Counted from the stretch's first letter, positions 1 to 8,596 are shown. The stretch: DNA of 64,000 bases from Rufibacter sp. DG15C (GCF_001577755.1 NZ_CP010776.1:3534001-3598000), one strand, 5' to 3'. Numbers and translations: made by a program. The notes: a model not told the origin generated them from the letters alone.

Positions 1-582
1 CAGGTCGCAGACTTGGGCCACCATCTTGGTGAGGAGCGCATAGGAGGCAATGTTGAAGGGCACGCCCAGAAATACGTCGGCTGAGCGTTGGTAGAGCTGG
101 CAAGAGAGTTTGCCCTCGGCTACGTAGAACTGGAAGAACGCATGGCACGGCGGTAACTTCATGTTGTTGACCTCGGCCACGTTCCAGGCACTCACAATCA
201 GGCGTCTGGAGTCTGGGTTGTTCTTGATTTGCTGGATGACCTGCGCAATCTGGTCAATGTGTCCGCCGTCGGGCGTAGGCCAGGACCGCCACTGCGAGCC
301 GTACACCGGGCCCAGGTCGCCGTTGGCATCGGCCCATTCGTCCCAAATGCTCACGCCCCGCTCCTGCAACCACTTTACATTAGTTTCGCCCCGCAAAAAC
401 CAGAGCAGTTCATAGATAATAGACTTGAGGTGCACTTTCTTGGTGGTCACCAGCGGGAAGCCCTCTTGCAGGTTAAACCGCATCTGGTAGCCAAACACAC
501 TAATAGTACCAGTGCCGGTACGGTCTTCTTTCTTCACGCCCTTGTCCAGAATATGGCGCATCAAGTCTAGGTAAGCCTGCAT
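1..582 (-). CDS. thyA: Thymidylate synthase, 3' end cut by window edge
   Basis: Reading the minus strand from the ATG at 582 gives 194 codons without a stop, running off the window at base 1. The enzyme makes dTMP from dUMP with methylenetetrahydrofolate in the cytosol. The N-terminal EDRTGTGT phosphate-binding motif is at about residues 19-26, and [12 protein letters not shown] carries the nucleophile at Cys146, the same number as in E. coli Thy[20 protein letters not shown] follows at about 166-184. About 70 C-terminal residues are missing because of the window boundary, not a mutation. It is divergent from the DUF885 gene at 770. The identification is very secure. Confidence 0.97.
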   Translation of the reverse strand, partial: MQAYLDLMRHILDKGVKKEDRTGTGTISVFGYQMRFNLQEGFPLVTTKKVHLKSIIYELLWFLRGETNVKWLQERGVSIWDEWADANGDLGPVYGSQWRSWPTPDGGHIDQIAQVIQQIKNNPDSRRLIVSAWNVAEVNNMKLPPCHAFFQFYVAEGKLSCQLYQRSADVFLGVPFNIASYALLTKMVAQVCDL

Positions 583-769
583 CTTTTATAATTAGAAAGT
601 ATGAATTAGAAATTAGAAATGGGTGGGACCCATTGTTGCCTTGAAGATAGGCAAAACAAGACATTCAGCTTTCAACATACTTCTACTTATTTCAAAAAAG
701 TAACCAGGCATAAACGGAACGCAAATAGTACCTATATTGAAAGCTGAATTCTAACCTTCCCTAACCAAC

Positions 770-2569
770 ATGAAAAAAACCATGCTGGCTGGACTGTTGG
801 CTTGCGGCCTGTTCGCGTGCCAGAAGTCCTCCAACCAAGACACCGAGGGCGGCTCCTCTGCTTCGGGCACCAGAACCAACCTCAACGGCCTGCTCAAATC
901 CTACTGGGACACCAACAACCGACTGTTCCCCCTGGACGCCACCGCCCAAGGCGATAACCGCTACAACCACCTGTTGCCCAATGACAACACCCAGGCCTAC
1001 CGCGACACTCTGCAGAACTTCTACCAGTCCTACCTGGACAGCCTGCAACAGTACAACCGCGAGAAGCTTGCTGAGAACGACCGCATTAGTTATGACATCT
1101 TCCAGTATGAGATGCAGACGCGCCTGGAGGGCCTGAAGCTCAACACCTGGATGATTCCGTTCCAGCAGTTCTGGGGCCTGCCCTTGACCATGGGCCAATT
1201 GGGTTCGGGCACCGGCAACCAGCCGTTCAAAACCACCAAAGACTATGACAACTGGCTGGGCCGCGTGCAAGGCTTCACCGCCTGGGCAGACAGCGCCATC
1301 GGTAATTTCCGGTCTGGTATGGCTGCGGGCGTAGTCTTGCCCAAGCCTTTGGTGGCCAAGATGATTCCGCAGCTGGAGGCCCTGGTGGTGGCAGACCCTA
1401 CTAAGAGCTTGTTCTACTCGCCTATCCAGAACTTCCCGAAAGAAGTGCCTGCCGCCGACAGAGCGCGCCTGACGGAGGCCTACAAAAAAGCCATCACTAC
1501 CCAACTGGTGCCTACCTACCAAAAGCTGGCCACGTTCCTGCAGAAAGAATACCTGCCCAAAGCCCGAACCACTACCGGCATAGCAGACGTGCCCGGCGGA
1601 AAGGACATCTATAACTACTACGTCAAGTACTGGACCACCACAGACAAGACCCCAGACGAAATCTATGAGACCGGTAAGAAAGAAGTAGCACGCATTAGAG
1701 CCGAAATGGAGAAGGTCAAAAACCAGGTTGGCTTTAAAGGCGACATGAACGCCTTCTTCCAGCATCTCAAGTCTGACCCCAAGTTCATGCCGTACAAGAA
1801 ACCCGAAGACGTGCTGAACGCCTTCCGGGCCATTCAAGCCAGGATAGAACCCAACCTGTCCAAGATGTTCGGCCGTACGCCTAAAACGCCGTTTGAAATT
1901 AGACAAACCGAAGCCTTTAGAGCCGCCTCTGCCTCTGCCGAGTACAACCAAGGCTCCCCAGACGGCACCAGACCGGGCATTTTCTATGTGCCTATCCTGG
2001 ACGCTACCAAGTTTGCCACCACCTCGGGCATGGAGTCTTTGTTCCTGCACGAAGCCATCCCCGGCCACCACTACCAAATCTCCCTGCAGCAGGAAAACCA
2101 AGACCTGCCAGACTTCAGGAGATTTGCCTGGTACGGTGCCTACGGCGAAGGCTGGGCCCTGTACACCGAGTCCCTGGGCAAAGAGCTAGGCCTGTACCAA
2201 GACCCCTACCAGTACATGGGCGCCCTGGGCGATGAGATGCACCGCGCCATCAGGCTGGTGGTTGACGTGGGCATGCACACCAAAGGCATGACAAGAGAGC
2301 AAGCCATCCAATACTTTATGGAGAACATGGCCATGTCTGAAGAAGGCGTCATTGCCGAAGTGGAGCGCTACATGGCCATCCCCGGCCAGGCCCTCTCTTA
2401 CAAGATTGGCCAATTGAAGATTAGAGAACTCCGCGCCAAGTACCAGCAACAGCTCGGCTCCAACTTCTCCCTGGCCGCCTTCCATGACGAGTTCCTGAAA
2501 GACGGCGCCATGCCCTTGAAGATTGTAGAAAAGAAGATGGACGATTGGGCACAGAACCAAAAACGATAG
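770..2569 (+). CDS. DUF885 family lipoprotein, putative metallopeptidase
   Basis: This 599-residue protein starts with a lipoprotein signal peptide (MKKTMLAGLLACGLFAC, lipobox LFAC), so it is probably anchored to a membrane facing the periplasm. It matches the DUF885 family. HEAIPGHHYQ at about 427-436 resembles a gluzincin-type HExxH/HExxxGHH zinc site, and GEGWALYTE about 30 residues later would supply the glutamate. A peptidase role is inferred from these motifs; the substrate is unknown. The ATG at 770 gives a well-formed signal peptide. A strong intrinsic terminator follows at 2623, so it is probably monocistronic. Confidence 0.88.
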   Translation: MKKTMLAGLLACGLFACQKSSNQDTEGGSSASGTRTNLNGLLKSYWDTNNRLFPLDATAQGDNRYNHLLPNDNTQAYRDTLQNFYQSYLDSLQQYNREKLAENDRISYDIFQYEMQTRLEGLKLNTWMIPFQQFWGLPLTMGQLGSGTGNQPFKTTKDYDNWLGRVQGFTAWADSAIGNFRSGMAAGVVLPKPLVAKMIPQLEALVVADPTKSLFYSPIQNFPKEVPAADRARLTEAYKKAITTQLVPTYQKLATFLQKEYLPKARTTTGIADVPGGKDIYNYYVKYWTTTDKTPDEIYETGKKEVARIRAEMEKVKNQVGFKGDMNAFFQHLKSDPKFMPYKKPEDVLNAFRAIQARIEPNLSKMFGRTPKTPFEIRQTEAFRAASASAEYNQGSPDGTRPGIFYVPILDATKFATTSGMESLFLHEAIPGHHYQISLQQENQDLPDFRRFAWYGAYGEGWALYTESLGKELGLYQDPYQYMGALGDEMHRAIRLVVDVGMHTKGMTREQAIQYFMENMAMSEEGVIAEVERYMAIPGQALSYKIGQLKIRELRAKYQQQLGSNFSLAAFHDEFLKDGAMPLKIVEKKMDDWAQNQKR

Positions 2570-2622
2570 CTTTTGGAGTCCTGAGTTCTGAGTCTAGAGT
2601 CGCGAGTCTTTTTTAAATATAG

Positions 2623-2663
2623 AAACTGCCGCTTTCCTGTTGGAGAGCGGCAGTTTTGTTTTT
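2623..2663 (+). terminator. Intrinsic terminator of DUF885 gene
   Basis: An 11-bp perfect stem, AAACTGCCGCT (2623-2633) with AGCGGCAGTTT (2646-2656), is followed by a T-rich tract. That tract is also the first arm of 38-bp repeat copy 1, so terminator and repeat are fused. Confidence 0.85.
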
Positions 2664-2693
2664 AGCCTGTTTTCTGGAAAATACCCCAAAACG
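2657..2693. repeat. 38-bp palindromic repeat, copy 1
   Basis: The left arm, TGTTTTTAGCCTGTTTTCTG, is well kept. The right arm is degraded in its middle (GGAAAATACCCCAAAACG). The element begins inside the T tract of the preceding terminator. Confidence 0.8.
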
Positions 2694-2836
2694 GGCTATT
2701 GCTTTCCTATCAGCAGACCAGAAAAGCAGAAGAAAGCAAGGCGTGGGAGACAAGGCTAACCATTGTCTCTACATAGGCACCGCGCCAGCGAGAAAAGGCA
2801 TTGCAACTTCTCAACCAGCAGTCCGCCGGCCCTTGA

Positions 2837-2880
2837 CCTCGGGAAAAGAGACTGGTTAATTTAAGTCTCTTTTCCCGAGG
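2837..2880. repeat. 17-bp perfect inverted repeat
   Basis: CCTCGGGAAAAGAGACT (2837-2853) and its exact complement AGTCTCTTTTCCCGAGG (2864-2880) flank a 10-nt AT-rich loop. No T tract follows, so it is not a classic intrinsic terminator. Its function is unknown. Confidence 0.8.
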
Positions 2881-2957
2881 GAGAAAGTAATGACGTGTCT
2901 ATTGGTAGAAGTTTAAGCTCACTATGAAACGAATCACTTCTCACGGTGCGTCTCTGT

Positions 2958-3041
2958 GAGCCCCCGCCCTGTCCGAGCGGTCAGCGAGTTCGGGGGCTCT
3001 TGATTCTTTTGGTTACTTTTCTCATCAAGGAGAAAAGTGAC
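2958..3041. repeat. Double-hairpin noncoding block
   Basis: The first stem is GAGCCCCCG (2958-2966) with CGGGGGCTC (2991-2999), followed by a moderately T-rich stretch. The second stem is GTTACTTTTCTC (3012-3023) with GAGAAAAGTGAC (3030-3041), containing one G-T pair and a 6-nt loop. No gene ends just upstream. From memory, similar blocks recur in other Bacteroidota, which would make it a dispersed element; that needs a genome-wide search. Confidence 0.5.
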
Positions 3042-3182
3042 AGACCTGAGCAGAAAGTAACAGAAGAGAGATTAGGAAGGACAGAGTTAGGTGGTATTGG
3101 CGGAAATAAAAGAATCAGATAAAGAAGTCATCCCCCAACCCCCTTCAAAGGGTGACAAAAAAGCTCCATGCAAAAGGAAAAT

Positions 3183-3219
3183 CATTTTTGAGTTGATTTC
3201 TGAAAACAAGCCAAAAACG
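3183..3219. repeat. 38-bp palindromic repeat, copy 2 (degenerate left arm)
   Basis: The right arm, GAAAACAAGCCAAAAACG, is close to consensus. The left arm, CATTTTTGAGTTGATTTC, has drifted. It lies just before the TACTTTTG promoter element of the next gene. Confidence 0.7.
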
Positions 3220-3233
3220 ACCGGCAGAAAAGT

Positions 3234-3241
3234 TACTTTTG
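3234..3241 (+). promoter_or_regulatory. Bacteroidota -7 element TACTTTTG
   Basis: This is an exact match to TAnnTTTG, 41 bp before the ATG at 3283. No TTG is present at the expected -33 position, so only the -7 box supports it. Confidence 0.5.
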
Positions 3242-3282
3242 TGCGTTGTCTGTATTAAGCGACAAGAAGAACCGTGAATCCT

Positions 3283-4152
3283 ATGAAAAAGCTTATTTCC
3301 TTTAGTTTAGCCCTTGGTTTATCCCTGCCATTGTCATTGGCGGCCCAAACCCTGTCGGCGCCTCCTGCCAGCACGCAAGAAACCAAACCGAAGGCTTCTA
3401 AGTCCATTGCCAATTCTACCGCGCCCAAACCACCGGTGCCGCCCGCAGGTACCGCCAAAACGACAACTACCAAAACCACTACCACCAGCGCTGGGTCATT
3501 CAAAGGAACAACAGCAAGTACCTCTACTACAAAGGTCCCAACAAAGTCTACTACCCAGACCACTACTTCTTCCAAAACCAGCGAAGAAACCAAGGACAAG
3601 GAGAAAGCCCCAACACCGCCGCCAGCACCTTCCAAAGTGCAACGCCTCATCACTGAGCGGGAGCAATTGGTGTTAAAATACGACTACCTCAAAACACAGG
3701 AAAACAGCTTCTGGGGCAATGCCTCTAAAGAAGACTTGATTGCCGTGGTAGAAGCCTTGAAAGCCATTCTTCAGAAAGACTCAGAGATTATCCTAGCGGT
3801 AGAGCAAGAGAAACTAGAGGCCCGCAAAAACGCCGCCCAGCGCACTGCCCAATTAGAAGCAGAGACCAAGAAACTAAATACCCAGGTACAAGGCGATAAG
3901 CGTGTAGTGACGGACAACATCTATGAAATGAAGACCTCCTTGGTCTACGCCCAAAACCTGAACCGCCGTTTGTCCAAGCAAATCACAGACCTTCGTGAGG
4001 AGTTGGAAACCGCTGAGGATGCTAAGTTTGAGCATGACGCCATTGCCTTAGGCTTTTTCATCTTGTCCCTGGGCTTGGTATTCTATGTCATTCGGCTTAA
4101 AAACCGGATTGGCAACTTACAACAGCACCAAGAGGAAGAAGTAGAAGCGTGA
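3283..4152 (+). CDS. Exported coiled-coil protein with C-terminal membrane helix
   Basis: I do not recognise a family. The 289 residues comprise a signal peptide ending near SLPLSLAAQ, a Thr/Pro/Lys-rich low-complexity linker (about residues 25-115), a long predicted coiled coil (about 120-245) and a membrane helix (AIALGFFILSLGLVFYVIRL, about 253-272) with an acidic tail. An upstream in-frame GTG at 3274 is possible, but the ATG at 3283 starts a better signal peptide. The stop overlaps the next start by 4 nt (GTGA), so the two genes are probably translationally coupled and act together. Confidence 0.75.
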   Translation: MKKLISFSLALGLSLPLSLAAQTLSAPPASTQETKPKASKSIANSTAPKPPVPPAGTAKTTTTKTTTTSAGSFKGTTASTSTTKVPTKSTTQTTTSSKTSEETKDKEKAPTPPPAPSKVQRLITEREQLVLKYDYLKTQENSFWGNASKEDLIAVVEALKAILQKDSEIILAVEQEKLEARKNAAQRTAQLEAETKKLNTQVQGDKRVVTDNIYEMKTSLVYAQNLNRRLSKQITDLREELETAEDAKFEHDAIALGFFILSLGLVFYVIRLKNRIGNLQQHQEEEVEA

Positions 4153-4514
4153 ACGAAACGCTAGTACCGCTGGCCCAATACCTCACCTACGCCCAAGCTG
4201 TTGACCTTTATAATGACCTGATGGGTATAGAGGTAGTAGCCTTGGTAAAAAGCTGCGGCCCTCCCACCCTCCCTTACGGCGCGGGTACTTATTATCAGTT
4301 ATTGGTCAAGCAACAAGACCTTCTCCCAAGTCAAATTGTTTTAGCTGAGTTTTCACAAAAACAAGCCAAAAACGAAAGCCTGGCTCTTGCTTGCCCACGT
4401 TGCAGCTCTACCCAGGTAGGACTTAAAGCTAATTTATCCTGGTGGCGCAAAATCATTTACGCCGGTACCACCGTATGGAAATGCCAAACCTGCCACAGGA
4501 CGTATTTTAAATAA
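4149..4514 (+). CDS. Small zinc-ribbon protein, DUF2007-like N-terminus
   Basis: The protein has 121 residues and starts at a GTG overlapping the previous stop. The C-terminus carries two Cys pairs, CPRC (82-85) and CQTC (112-115), a likely zinc ribbon. The N-terminal part (YAQAVDLYNDLMGIEV, then YYQLLVKQQDL) resembles DUF2007-type domains; this is an inference. Residues 64-75 (VLAEFSQKQAKN) are encoded by a degenerate copy of the 38-bp palindromic repeat lying exactly between the two parts. The biological role is unknown. Confidence 0.72.
   Translation: MNETLVPLAQYLTYAQAVDLYNDLMGIEVVALVKSCGPPTLPYGAGTYYQLLVKQQDLLPSQIVLAEFSQKQAKNESLALACPRCSSTQVGLKANLSWWRKIIYAGTTVWKCQTCHRTYFK
4338..4374. repeat. 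38-bp palindromic repeat, copy 3, inside a CDS
   Basis: 28 of 37 positions match the consensus. The right arm (ACAAGCCAAAAACG) is nearly intact and the left arm is eroded. It is translated in the frame that decodes the consensus as VFGLFSGKQAKN, giving VLAEFSQKQAKN at residues 64-75 of the zinc-ribbon protein. Confidence 0.65.
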
Positions 4515-4599
4515 ATAAGACACAAGACATTGGACACAAGATTCAAGACGGTAGGTCTTGTCTTAGGTCTTACATCTTGCGTCTTGCCTCTATAATTTA

Positions 4600-6567
4600 A
4601 TGAACGACATTCTCAACGAATTACTGGACGTAAAGGCCCTGCTCAAACTGGAGCAGGAAGAAGACCGCAAGCAGTACCAGCTAAAGAACGCCCTCACCAC
4701 CATTGCTGAGCGCAAGCGGCTAGGCATCTGCTGGTACCCCGTGCAGATTACCAAGCAGGAAGTAGGCTTCGGGAACAAGATGGTAGTGGAGCTGGAGCGC
4801 TCCTCGGGCCGCGACCAGTTGCACATGTTCCAGGCGGGTTCCTCGGCGTCTTTGTTTACCAACGGGGACGGTGGGGCCTTGAATGGTGTGGTGCTGGAAG
4901 TAAAACGCAACAAACTGCGCCTGGCCACCTCCAAAGAAGACCTCCCCGACTGGCTGGAGGAAGGCGGCCGGCTAGGCATAGAACTCACCTTTGATGAGGT
5001 CAGCTACCGCGAGATGGACATTGCCCTCATGAAGGTGATGGAAGCAGAGAAAAGCCGCTTGGCCCAGCTGCGGGACATTCTGTTAGGCAGTGAACCAGCT
5101 ACGTTCAGAAGAGAGAAAGAATTTGCGCCTATTGAGGTGTTAAACCCGTCGCAGAACGCGGCGGTCAAAAACATTATGCAGGCCGTAGACGTGGCCATCA
5201 TCCATGGGCCTCCGGGCACCGGCAAAACCACCACCCTGGTGCAGGCCATCCTGGAAACCTTGAAAGCCGGTGAGCGCCGCTTATTGGTGACTGCGCCTAG
5301 CAACACCGCCGTGGACTTGCTCACTGAAAAATTGGCCGAGCAAGGTGTGAACGTGATTAGAATAGGCAATCCGTCTAGGGTCTCTGAAGTCTTGCTGGAG
5401 CATACCTTGGATGCGCAGGTCATGCACCATCGTGACTACCGCCAGCTCAAGAAACTGCGCAAGTCCGCCGAGGAATACAAGGCCATGGGCAGTCAGTTTA
5501 AGCGCAACTTTGGCTGGGAAGAAAAAGAACAGCGCCGTCGCTACAAAGACGAAAGCAAGAAACTGCTCAATGAGGCAGAGGACGTGGAGCGCTACATCAC
5601 CGAGGATTTGCTGGACCACGTGGAAGTGGTGACTTGTACCCTGGTAGGCTCGGCTAACCGCGTGATTCGGCATTTAAAATATGACACGGTGTTCATTGAC
5701 GAGGCCGCACAAGCCCTGGAGCCTGCCTGCTGGATTCCCATCACCCGTGCCAACCGCGTAGTACTGGCCGGCGACCACCACCAGTTGCCGCCCACGGTCA
5801 AATCCATGATTGCCGAGCGCAACGGCCTGGCCAAAACCCTGTTTGAGAAGTGCATCGCGCGTCAGCCCGAAACGGCGGTCATGCTCACCACGCAGTACCG
5901 CATGCACCAGCACATCATGGGCTTCTCCAACACCCAGTTTTACAAAGGCGAATTGCAGGCGCATGAGAGCGTAGAAGCCGCCACCTTGCAAGAGGTGCAT
6001 CCGCAGTTTGACCCGGGCTTGATTGTGGAGTTCATAGACACGGCCGGGTGCGGCTACAATGAAACCACCATCGCCGAAGGCAGCAGTACTGCCAACCCAG
6101 AGGAGGCTGATTTGCTCATTAAGCATTTACTTAACCTCTTAACGCCCTATGAGCCCGCCGGCCTGAACGAGGAAGGCGAAGAACGTCCGTTGAAGATAGG
6201 CATCATCTCGCCGTACCGCGCGCAAATCAATTACTTGAAAGACCAGGTAGAGCATGAACCCAAACTGCACCAACTGCAACAGCGTAGGCAGCTGTCGGTG
6301 GGCACGGTAGACTCCTTCCAGGGGCAGGAACGGGACATCATCTACATCTCCATGGTGCGCAGTAACCCAGAGGGTGAGATTGGGTTTCTGGCCGACATTC
6401 GCCGCATGAACGTGGCCATGACCCGGGCCAAGAAAAAGATGGTGATTGTGGGCGACAGTGCCACCTTGGGCGAGCATCCTTTCTACCAGGAATTTTTGAC
6501 CTACGCCGAAACCATTGGCGCCTACCGCAGTGCCTGGGAGCTGTTATCGCCCGGCGAGGCGGAGTAA
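4600..6567 (+). CDS. SF1 DNA/RNA helicase, IGHMBP2/Upf1-like
   Basis: This 655-residue protein belongs to the Upf1/IGHMBP2-like branch of superfamily 1 helicases. Motif I is HGPPGTGKTTT (about 201-211), motif II IDEAAQALEP (about 366), motif III LAGDHHQLPPTV (about 388), motif IV QYRMH, motif V VDSFQGQERDII and motif VI NVAMTRAKKKM. An ATP-driven 5'-3' nucleic-acid unwinding role is expected from the family; the substrate in bacteria is unknown. The ATG at 4600 follows an 85-bp spacer of repeated aagac/gtctt words. slyD starts 76 bp downstream on the same strand. Confidence 0.93.
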   Translation: MNDILNELLDVKALLKLEQEEDRKQYQLKNALTTIAERKRLGICWYPVQITKQEVGFGNKMVVELERSSGRDQLHMFQAGSSASLFTNGDGGALNGVVLEVKRNKLRLATSKEDLPDWLEEGGRLGIELTFDEVSYREMDIALMKVMEAEKSRLAQLRDILLGSEPATFRREKEFAPIEVLNPSQNAAVKNIMQAVDVAIIHGPPGTGKTTTLVQAILETLKAGERRLLVTAPSNTAVDLLTEKLAEQGVNVIRIGNPSRVSEVLLEHTLDAQVMHHRDYRQLKKLRKSAEEYKAMGSQFKRNFGWEEKEQRRRYKDESKKLLNEAEDVERYITEDLLDHVEVVTCTLVGSANRVIRHLKYDTVFIDEAAQALEPACWIPITRANRVVLAGDHHQLPPTVKSMIAERNGLAKTLFEKCIARQPETAVMLTTQYRMHQHIMGFSNTQFYKGELQAHESVEAATLQEVHPQFDPGLIVEFIDTAGCGYNETTIAEGSSTANPEEADLLIKHLLNLLTPYEPAGLNEEGEERPLKIGIISPYRAQINYLKDQVEHEPKLHQLQQRRQLSVGTVDSFQGQERDIIYISMVRSNPEGEIGFLADIRRMNVAMTRAKKKMVIVGDSATLGEHPFYQEFLTYAETIGAYRSAWELLSPGEAE

Positions 6568-6643
6568 ATCTTTTGGCTTCGGGATTTCGTTAGAGGCAAA
6601 TACTTGTACCTTTACCCTTTCAATACACCTATAACCAACAGCT

Positions 6644-7156
6644 ATGAAAATAGAAGAAAATAAAGTGGTGACGCTCACCTACGAACTTAAGGTAACCAAC
6701 GAAGAAGGCGAGTCAACGCTAGTAGAAATTGCCGACGACGAGAACCCTATGGTGTTCTTGTATGGCGTGAGCGGATTGCCAGAGAAATTTGAGCAGGAAT
6801 TGTCAGGCAAGGAGTCTGGCCAGGACTTCAAATTCACTCTTTCTTCTGATGAAGGCTACGGTGACCTGGACGAGAGCGCGGTGGTGCCGGTTCCAAAATC
6901 GGTGTTTGAGGTAGACGGCAAGATTGACGAGGAAATGGTGCAGGAAGGCAACTACATTCCTATGTCAGATAACGAAGGAAACCACATGCAAGGCCGCATT
7001 GTAAGCGTGCATGATGACCACGTTTTAATGGACTTCAACCACCCACTGGCTGGCATGGACATGCACTTTGAAGGCAAAGTAGTGAGTGTGCGCGATGCGT
7101 CTCCAGAGGAGATTGCCCACGGCCACGTACACGGCGAAGGCGGACACCACCACTAA
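6644..7156 (+). CDS. slyD: FKBP-type peptidyl-prolyl isomerase, SlyD-like
   Basis: The protein has 170 residues and the SlyD layout. An N-terminal half-FKBP domain (YELKVTNEEGE, FLYGVSGLPEKFEQEL) is followed by the insert-in-flap region around DFKFTLSSDEGYGD, then MDFNHPLAGMDMHFEGKV returns to the FKBP fold. The His-rich tail (HGHVHGEGGHHH) is the metal-binding end typical of SlyD. It should isomerise prolyl bonds and chaperone proteins in the cytosol. A strong terminator follows at 7181. Confidence 0.93.
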   Translation: MKIEENKVVTLTYELKVTNEEGESTLVEIADDENPMVFLYGVSGLPEKFEQELSGKESGQDFKFTLSSDEGYGDLDESAVVPVPKSVFEVDGKIDEEMVQEGNYIPMSDNEGNHMQGRIVSVHDDHVLMDFNHPLAGMDMHFEGKVVSVRDASPEEIAHGHVHGEGGHHH

Positions 7157-7180
7157 GAATTACTGTAATATAAAGTTATG

Positions 7181-7220
7181 AAAAAAGGCGGACTTGATTG
7201 GGTCCGCCTTCTTTGTTTTT
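7181..7220 (+). terminator. Intrinsic terminator of slyD
   Basis: AAGGCGGAC (7185-7193) pairs with GTCCGCCTT (7202-7210) and is followed by CTTTGTTTTT. The T tract is shared with 38-bp repeat copy 4. Confidence 0.85.
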
Positions 7221-7251
7221 GGGCTGTTTTGGTGGAAGTAGGCTAAAAACG
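7214..7251. repeat. 38-bp palindromic repeat, copy 4
   Basis: The copy is diverged (TGTTTTTGGGCTGTTTT, then GGAAGTAGGCTAAAAACG). It lies between the convergent slyD and ACP phosphodiesterase genes and is fused to the slyD terminator. Confidence 0.75.
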
Positions 7252-7256
7252 ATAAC

Positions 7257-7862
7257 CTATGATTTTAAGTGCAAGGTGTTAATCCGTTCTATTTCCTCTT
7301 CCACATACTTCTCCAAATCTGGAAAAAAGCGATTGAATTCTTGGTGGTAGAAGTCATAGTTAAGCTGTAGCTCCTCGCCGGCAGTTTCCATGTTAGATTC
7401 AAACGTAGTGCGCCGGCTCAAGCCCTTTAAGGCTTTAGAAATTCCCCAAACCTGCGCATATGAAACCAGCCAGTTCTGGTTAACCATATAAGGTAAAAAA
7501 GTCTGCACTTTTGGTGGAAGCCACTCCGGTCTGCTTTGGATGGCGGCGTAACTCTCTTCGGCAAAAACATCCAAAGGCACGGCACTGAACTGCTGGAAGT
7601 TGGCGGCCAGAAAATGGTCATAGTATACATCTGCCACTACGCCTGCGTATTTTTTGTACAAAGGTCGAAGGCGCTCTATCGTTTCCTTGACCACGGCGTG
7701 GCTGTCGGTGAACTGGTCAATGAGGCGGTGGAGCTTGATTCCCTGTTGAATGCGTTCCGGGAACTGTAGAATCTGGGCGCCGCGCACGCCATCGGCTATA
7801 AAATTTCCGAACTTCAGTTCAGGGTCATTGCCAGACAGGTACAGGTGGGCCAGGTAGTTCAA
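7257..7862 (-). CDS. acpH: Acyl carrier protein phosphodiesterase (DUF479)
   Basis: This 201-residue protein starts MNYLAHLYLSGNDPELKFGN, the family hallmark, and continues with FIADGVRG and LHRLIDQFTDSH. VVADVYYDHFLAANF carries conserved Asp and His residues. The family removes the 4'-phosphopantetheine arm from holo-ACP in the cytosol. It matches AcpH in length (about 193 residues). A TACCTTTG promoter element sits upstream on the minus strand at 7880-7887. Confidence 0.9.
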   Translation of the reverse strand: MNYLAHLYLSGNDPELKFGNFIADGVRGAQILQFPERIQQGIKLHRLIDQFTDSHAVVKETIERLRPLYKKYAGVVADVYYDHFLAANFQQFSAVPLDVFAEESYAAIQSRPEWLPPKVQTFLPYMVNQNWLVSYAQVWGISKALKGLSRRTTFESNMETAGEELQLNYDFYHQEFNRFFPDLEKYVEEEIERINTLHLKS

Positions 7863-7879
7863 AACAGAAAGTGTAAAAC

Positions 7880-7887
7880 CAAAGGTA
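7880..7887 (-). promoter_or_regulatory. -7 element TACCTTTG for acpH
   Basis: On the minus strand this is an exact TAnnTTTG match, 17 bp before the acpH ATG, giving a leader of about 10 nt. No clear -33 TTG is seen. Confidence 0.5.
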
Positions 7888-7981
7888 CACTTTACGGTTA
7901 AAGACTCAGGCAGTTCTTTCTAAGGAACCCTCAGAACAGGCTGCCCGTATTCTAGTACAAAACCGAGAGACCTTACCTACT

Positions 7982-8485
7982 ATGGAAAACCAATCAAATA
8001 ATCAGCAGAAAGACATTAAAACCCTGTTAGACAAAATAAAGGCCATTGACGTGGCCATGCTCAGCACTGTGGAGCCCGACGGCACCATTCGGTCGCGGCC
8101 CATGCGGCACATGAAGGCAGATGAGAATGCTACCATCTGGTTTTTGACCGGCTACGCCTCTGGCAAGACGCATGAGATTAAAAACGAAAGCCACGTGAAC
8201 CTGAGCTACGCCGACCCAAGCAACAACCTGTATGTGTCCATCTCGGGCCACGCCACCGTGAACCGCGACCAGCAGAAGATTGACGAGCTTTGGAACCCTG
8301 CCATGAAAGCCTGGTTCCCCGAAGGCAAGGAAGACCCGAACATTGGCGTCCTGAAAATCACCATTGACCAGGCCGAGTACTGGGATTCACCGAACAGCGC
8401 CGTGGTGCATTTGTACGGCATGGCAAAAGCGATAATAACCGGAGAGCCCGCCCACCCCGGCGAAAACAAAAAGATTAATTTGTAG
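7982..8485 (+). CDS. Pyridoxamine 5'-phosphate oxidase-like flavin-binding protein
   Basis: This 167-residue protein resembles the general-stress-protein-26 branch of the PNPOx-like split-barrel fold. The pattern VAMLSTVEPDGTIRSRPMRH is followed by WFLTGYASGKTHEIKNESHVNLSYADPS and VSISGHATV. Members bind FMN or a related cofactor; the substrate is unknown. A short intrinsic terminator follows the stop at 8496-8520. Confidence 0.88.
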   Translation: MENQSNNQQKDIKTLLDKIKAIDVAMLSTVEPDGTIRSRPMRHMKADENATIWFLTGYASGKTHEIKNESHVNLSYADPSNNLYVSISGHATVNRDQQKIDELWNPAMKAWFPEGKEDPNIGVLKITIDQAEYWDSPNSAVVHLYGMAKAIITGEPAHPGENKKINL

Positions 8486-8495
8486 TTGATACAGG

Positions 8496-8520
8496 AAAGG
8501 GAGTTTCGGCTCCCTTTTTT
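8496..8520 (+). terminator. Intrinsic terminator after PNPOx-like gene
   Basis: AAAGGGAG (8496-8503) pairs with CTCCCTTT (8510-8517) around a TTTCGG loop and ends in a run of Ts. Confidence 0.8.
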
Positions 8521-8551
8521 CTTGCCCTATTGCTGGGCTTTGGCCGAATCC

Positions 8552-8589
8552 CGTTTTTCGGCTACTTTTAAGAAAACAGGCCAAAAACG
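8552..8589. repeat. 38-bp palindromic repeat, copy 5
   Basis: 31 of 38 positions match the consensus. The right arm, GAAAACAGGCCAAAAACG, is perfect and the left arm carries several changes. It lies between the upstream terminator and the CrtA-like gene, ending 7 bp before the likely TTG start. Confidence 0.85.
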
Positions 8590-8596
8590 AAGCACC

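Larger units (their letters stand above)
2570..3282. other. 713-bp intergenic region rich in hairpins
   Basis: No convincing gene is seen here; short open frames are read through hairpins and a repeat copy. In order it holds word-like sequence (gagtc repeats, 2578-2608), the terminator of the DUF885 gene (2623-2663), two 38-bp family repeats (2657-2693 and 3183-3219), a 17-bp perfect inverted repeat (2837-2880), a GAGCCCCCG/CGGGGGCTC hairpin (2958-2999), a GTTACTTTTCTC-type hairpin (3012-3041) and a TACTTTTG promoter element (3234-3241). Confidence 0.8.

Noticed and set aside
2656-2859. 67-codon open frame
   Set aside because: It starts inside the terminator/repeat and has no family resemblance; the element is stop-free, so such frames are expected.
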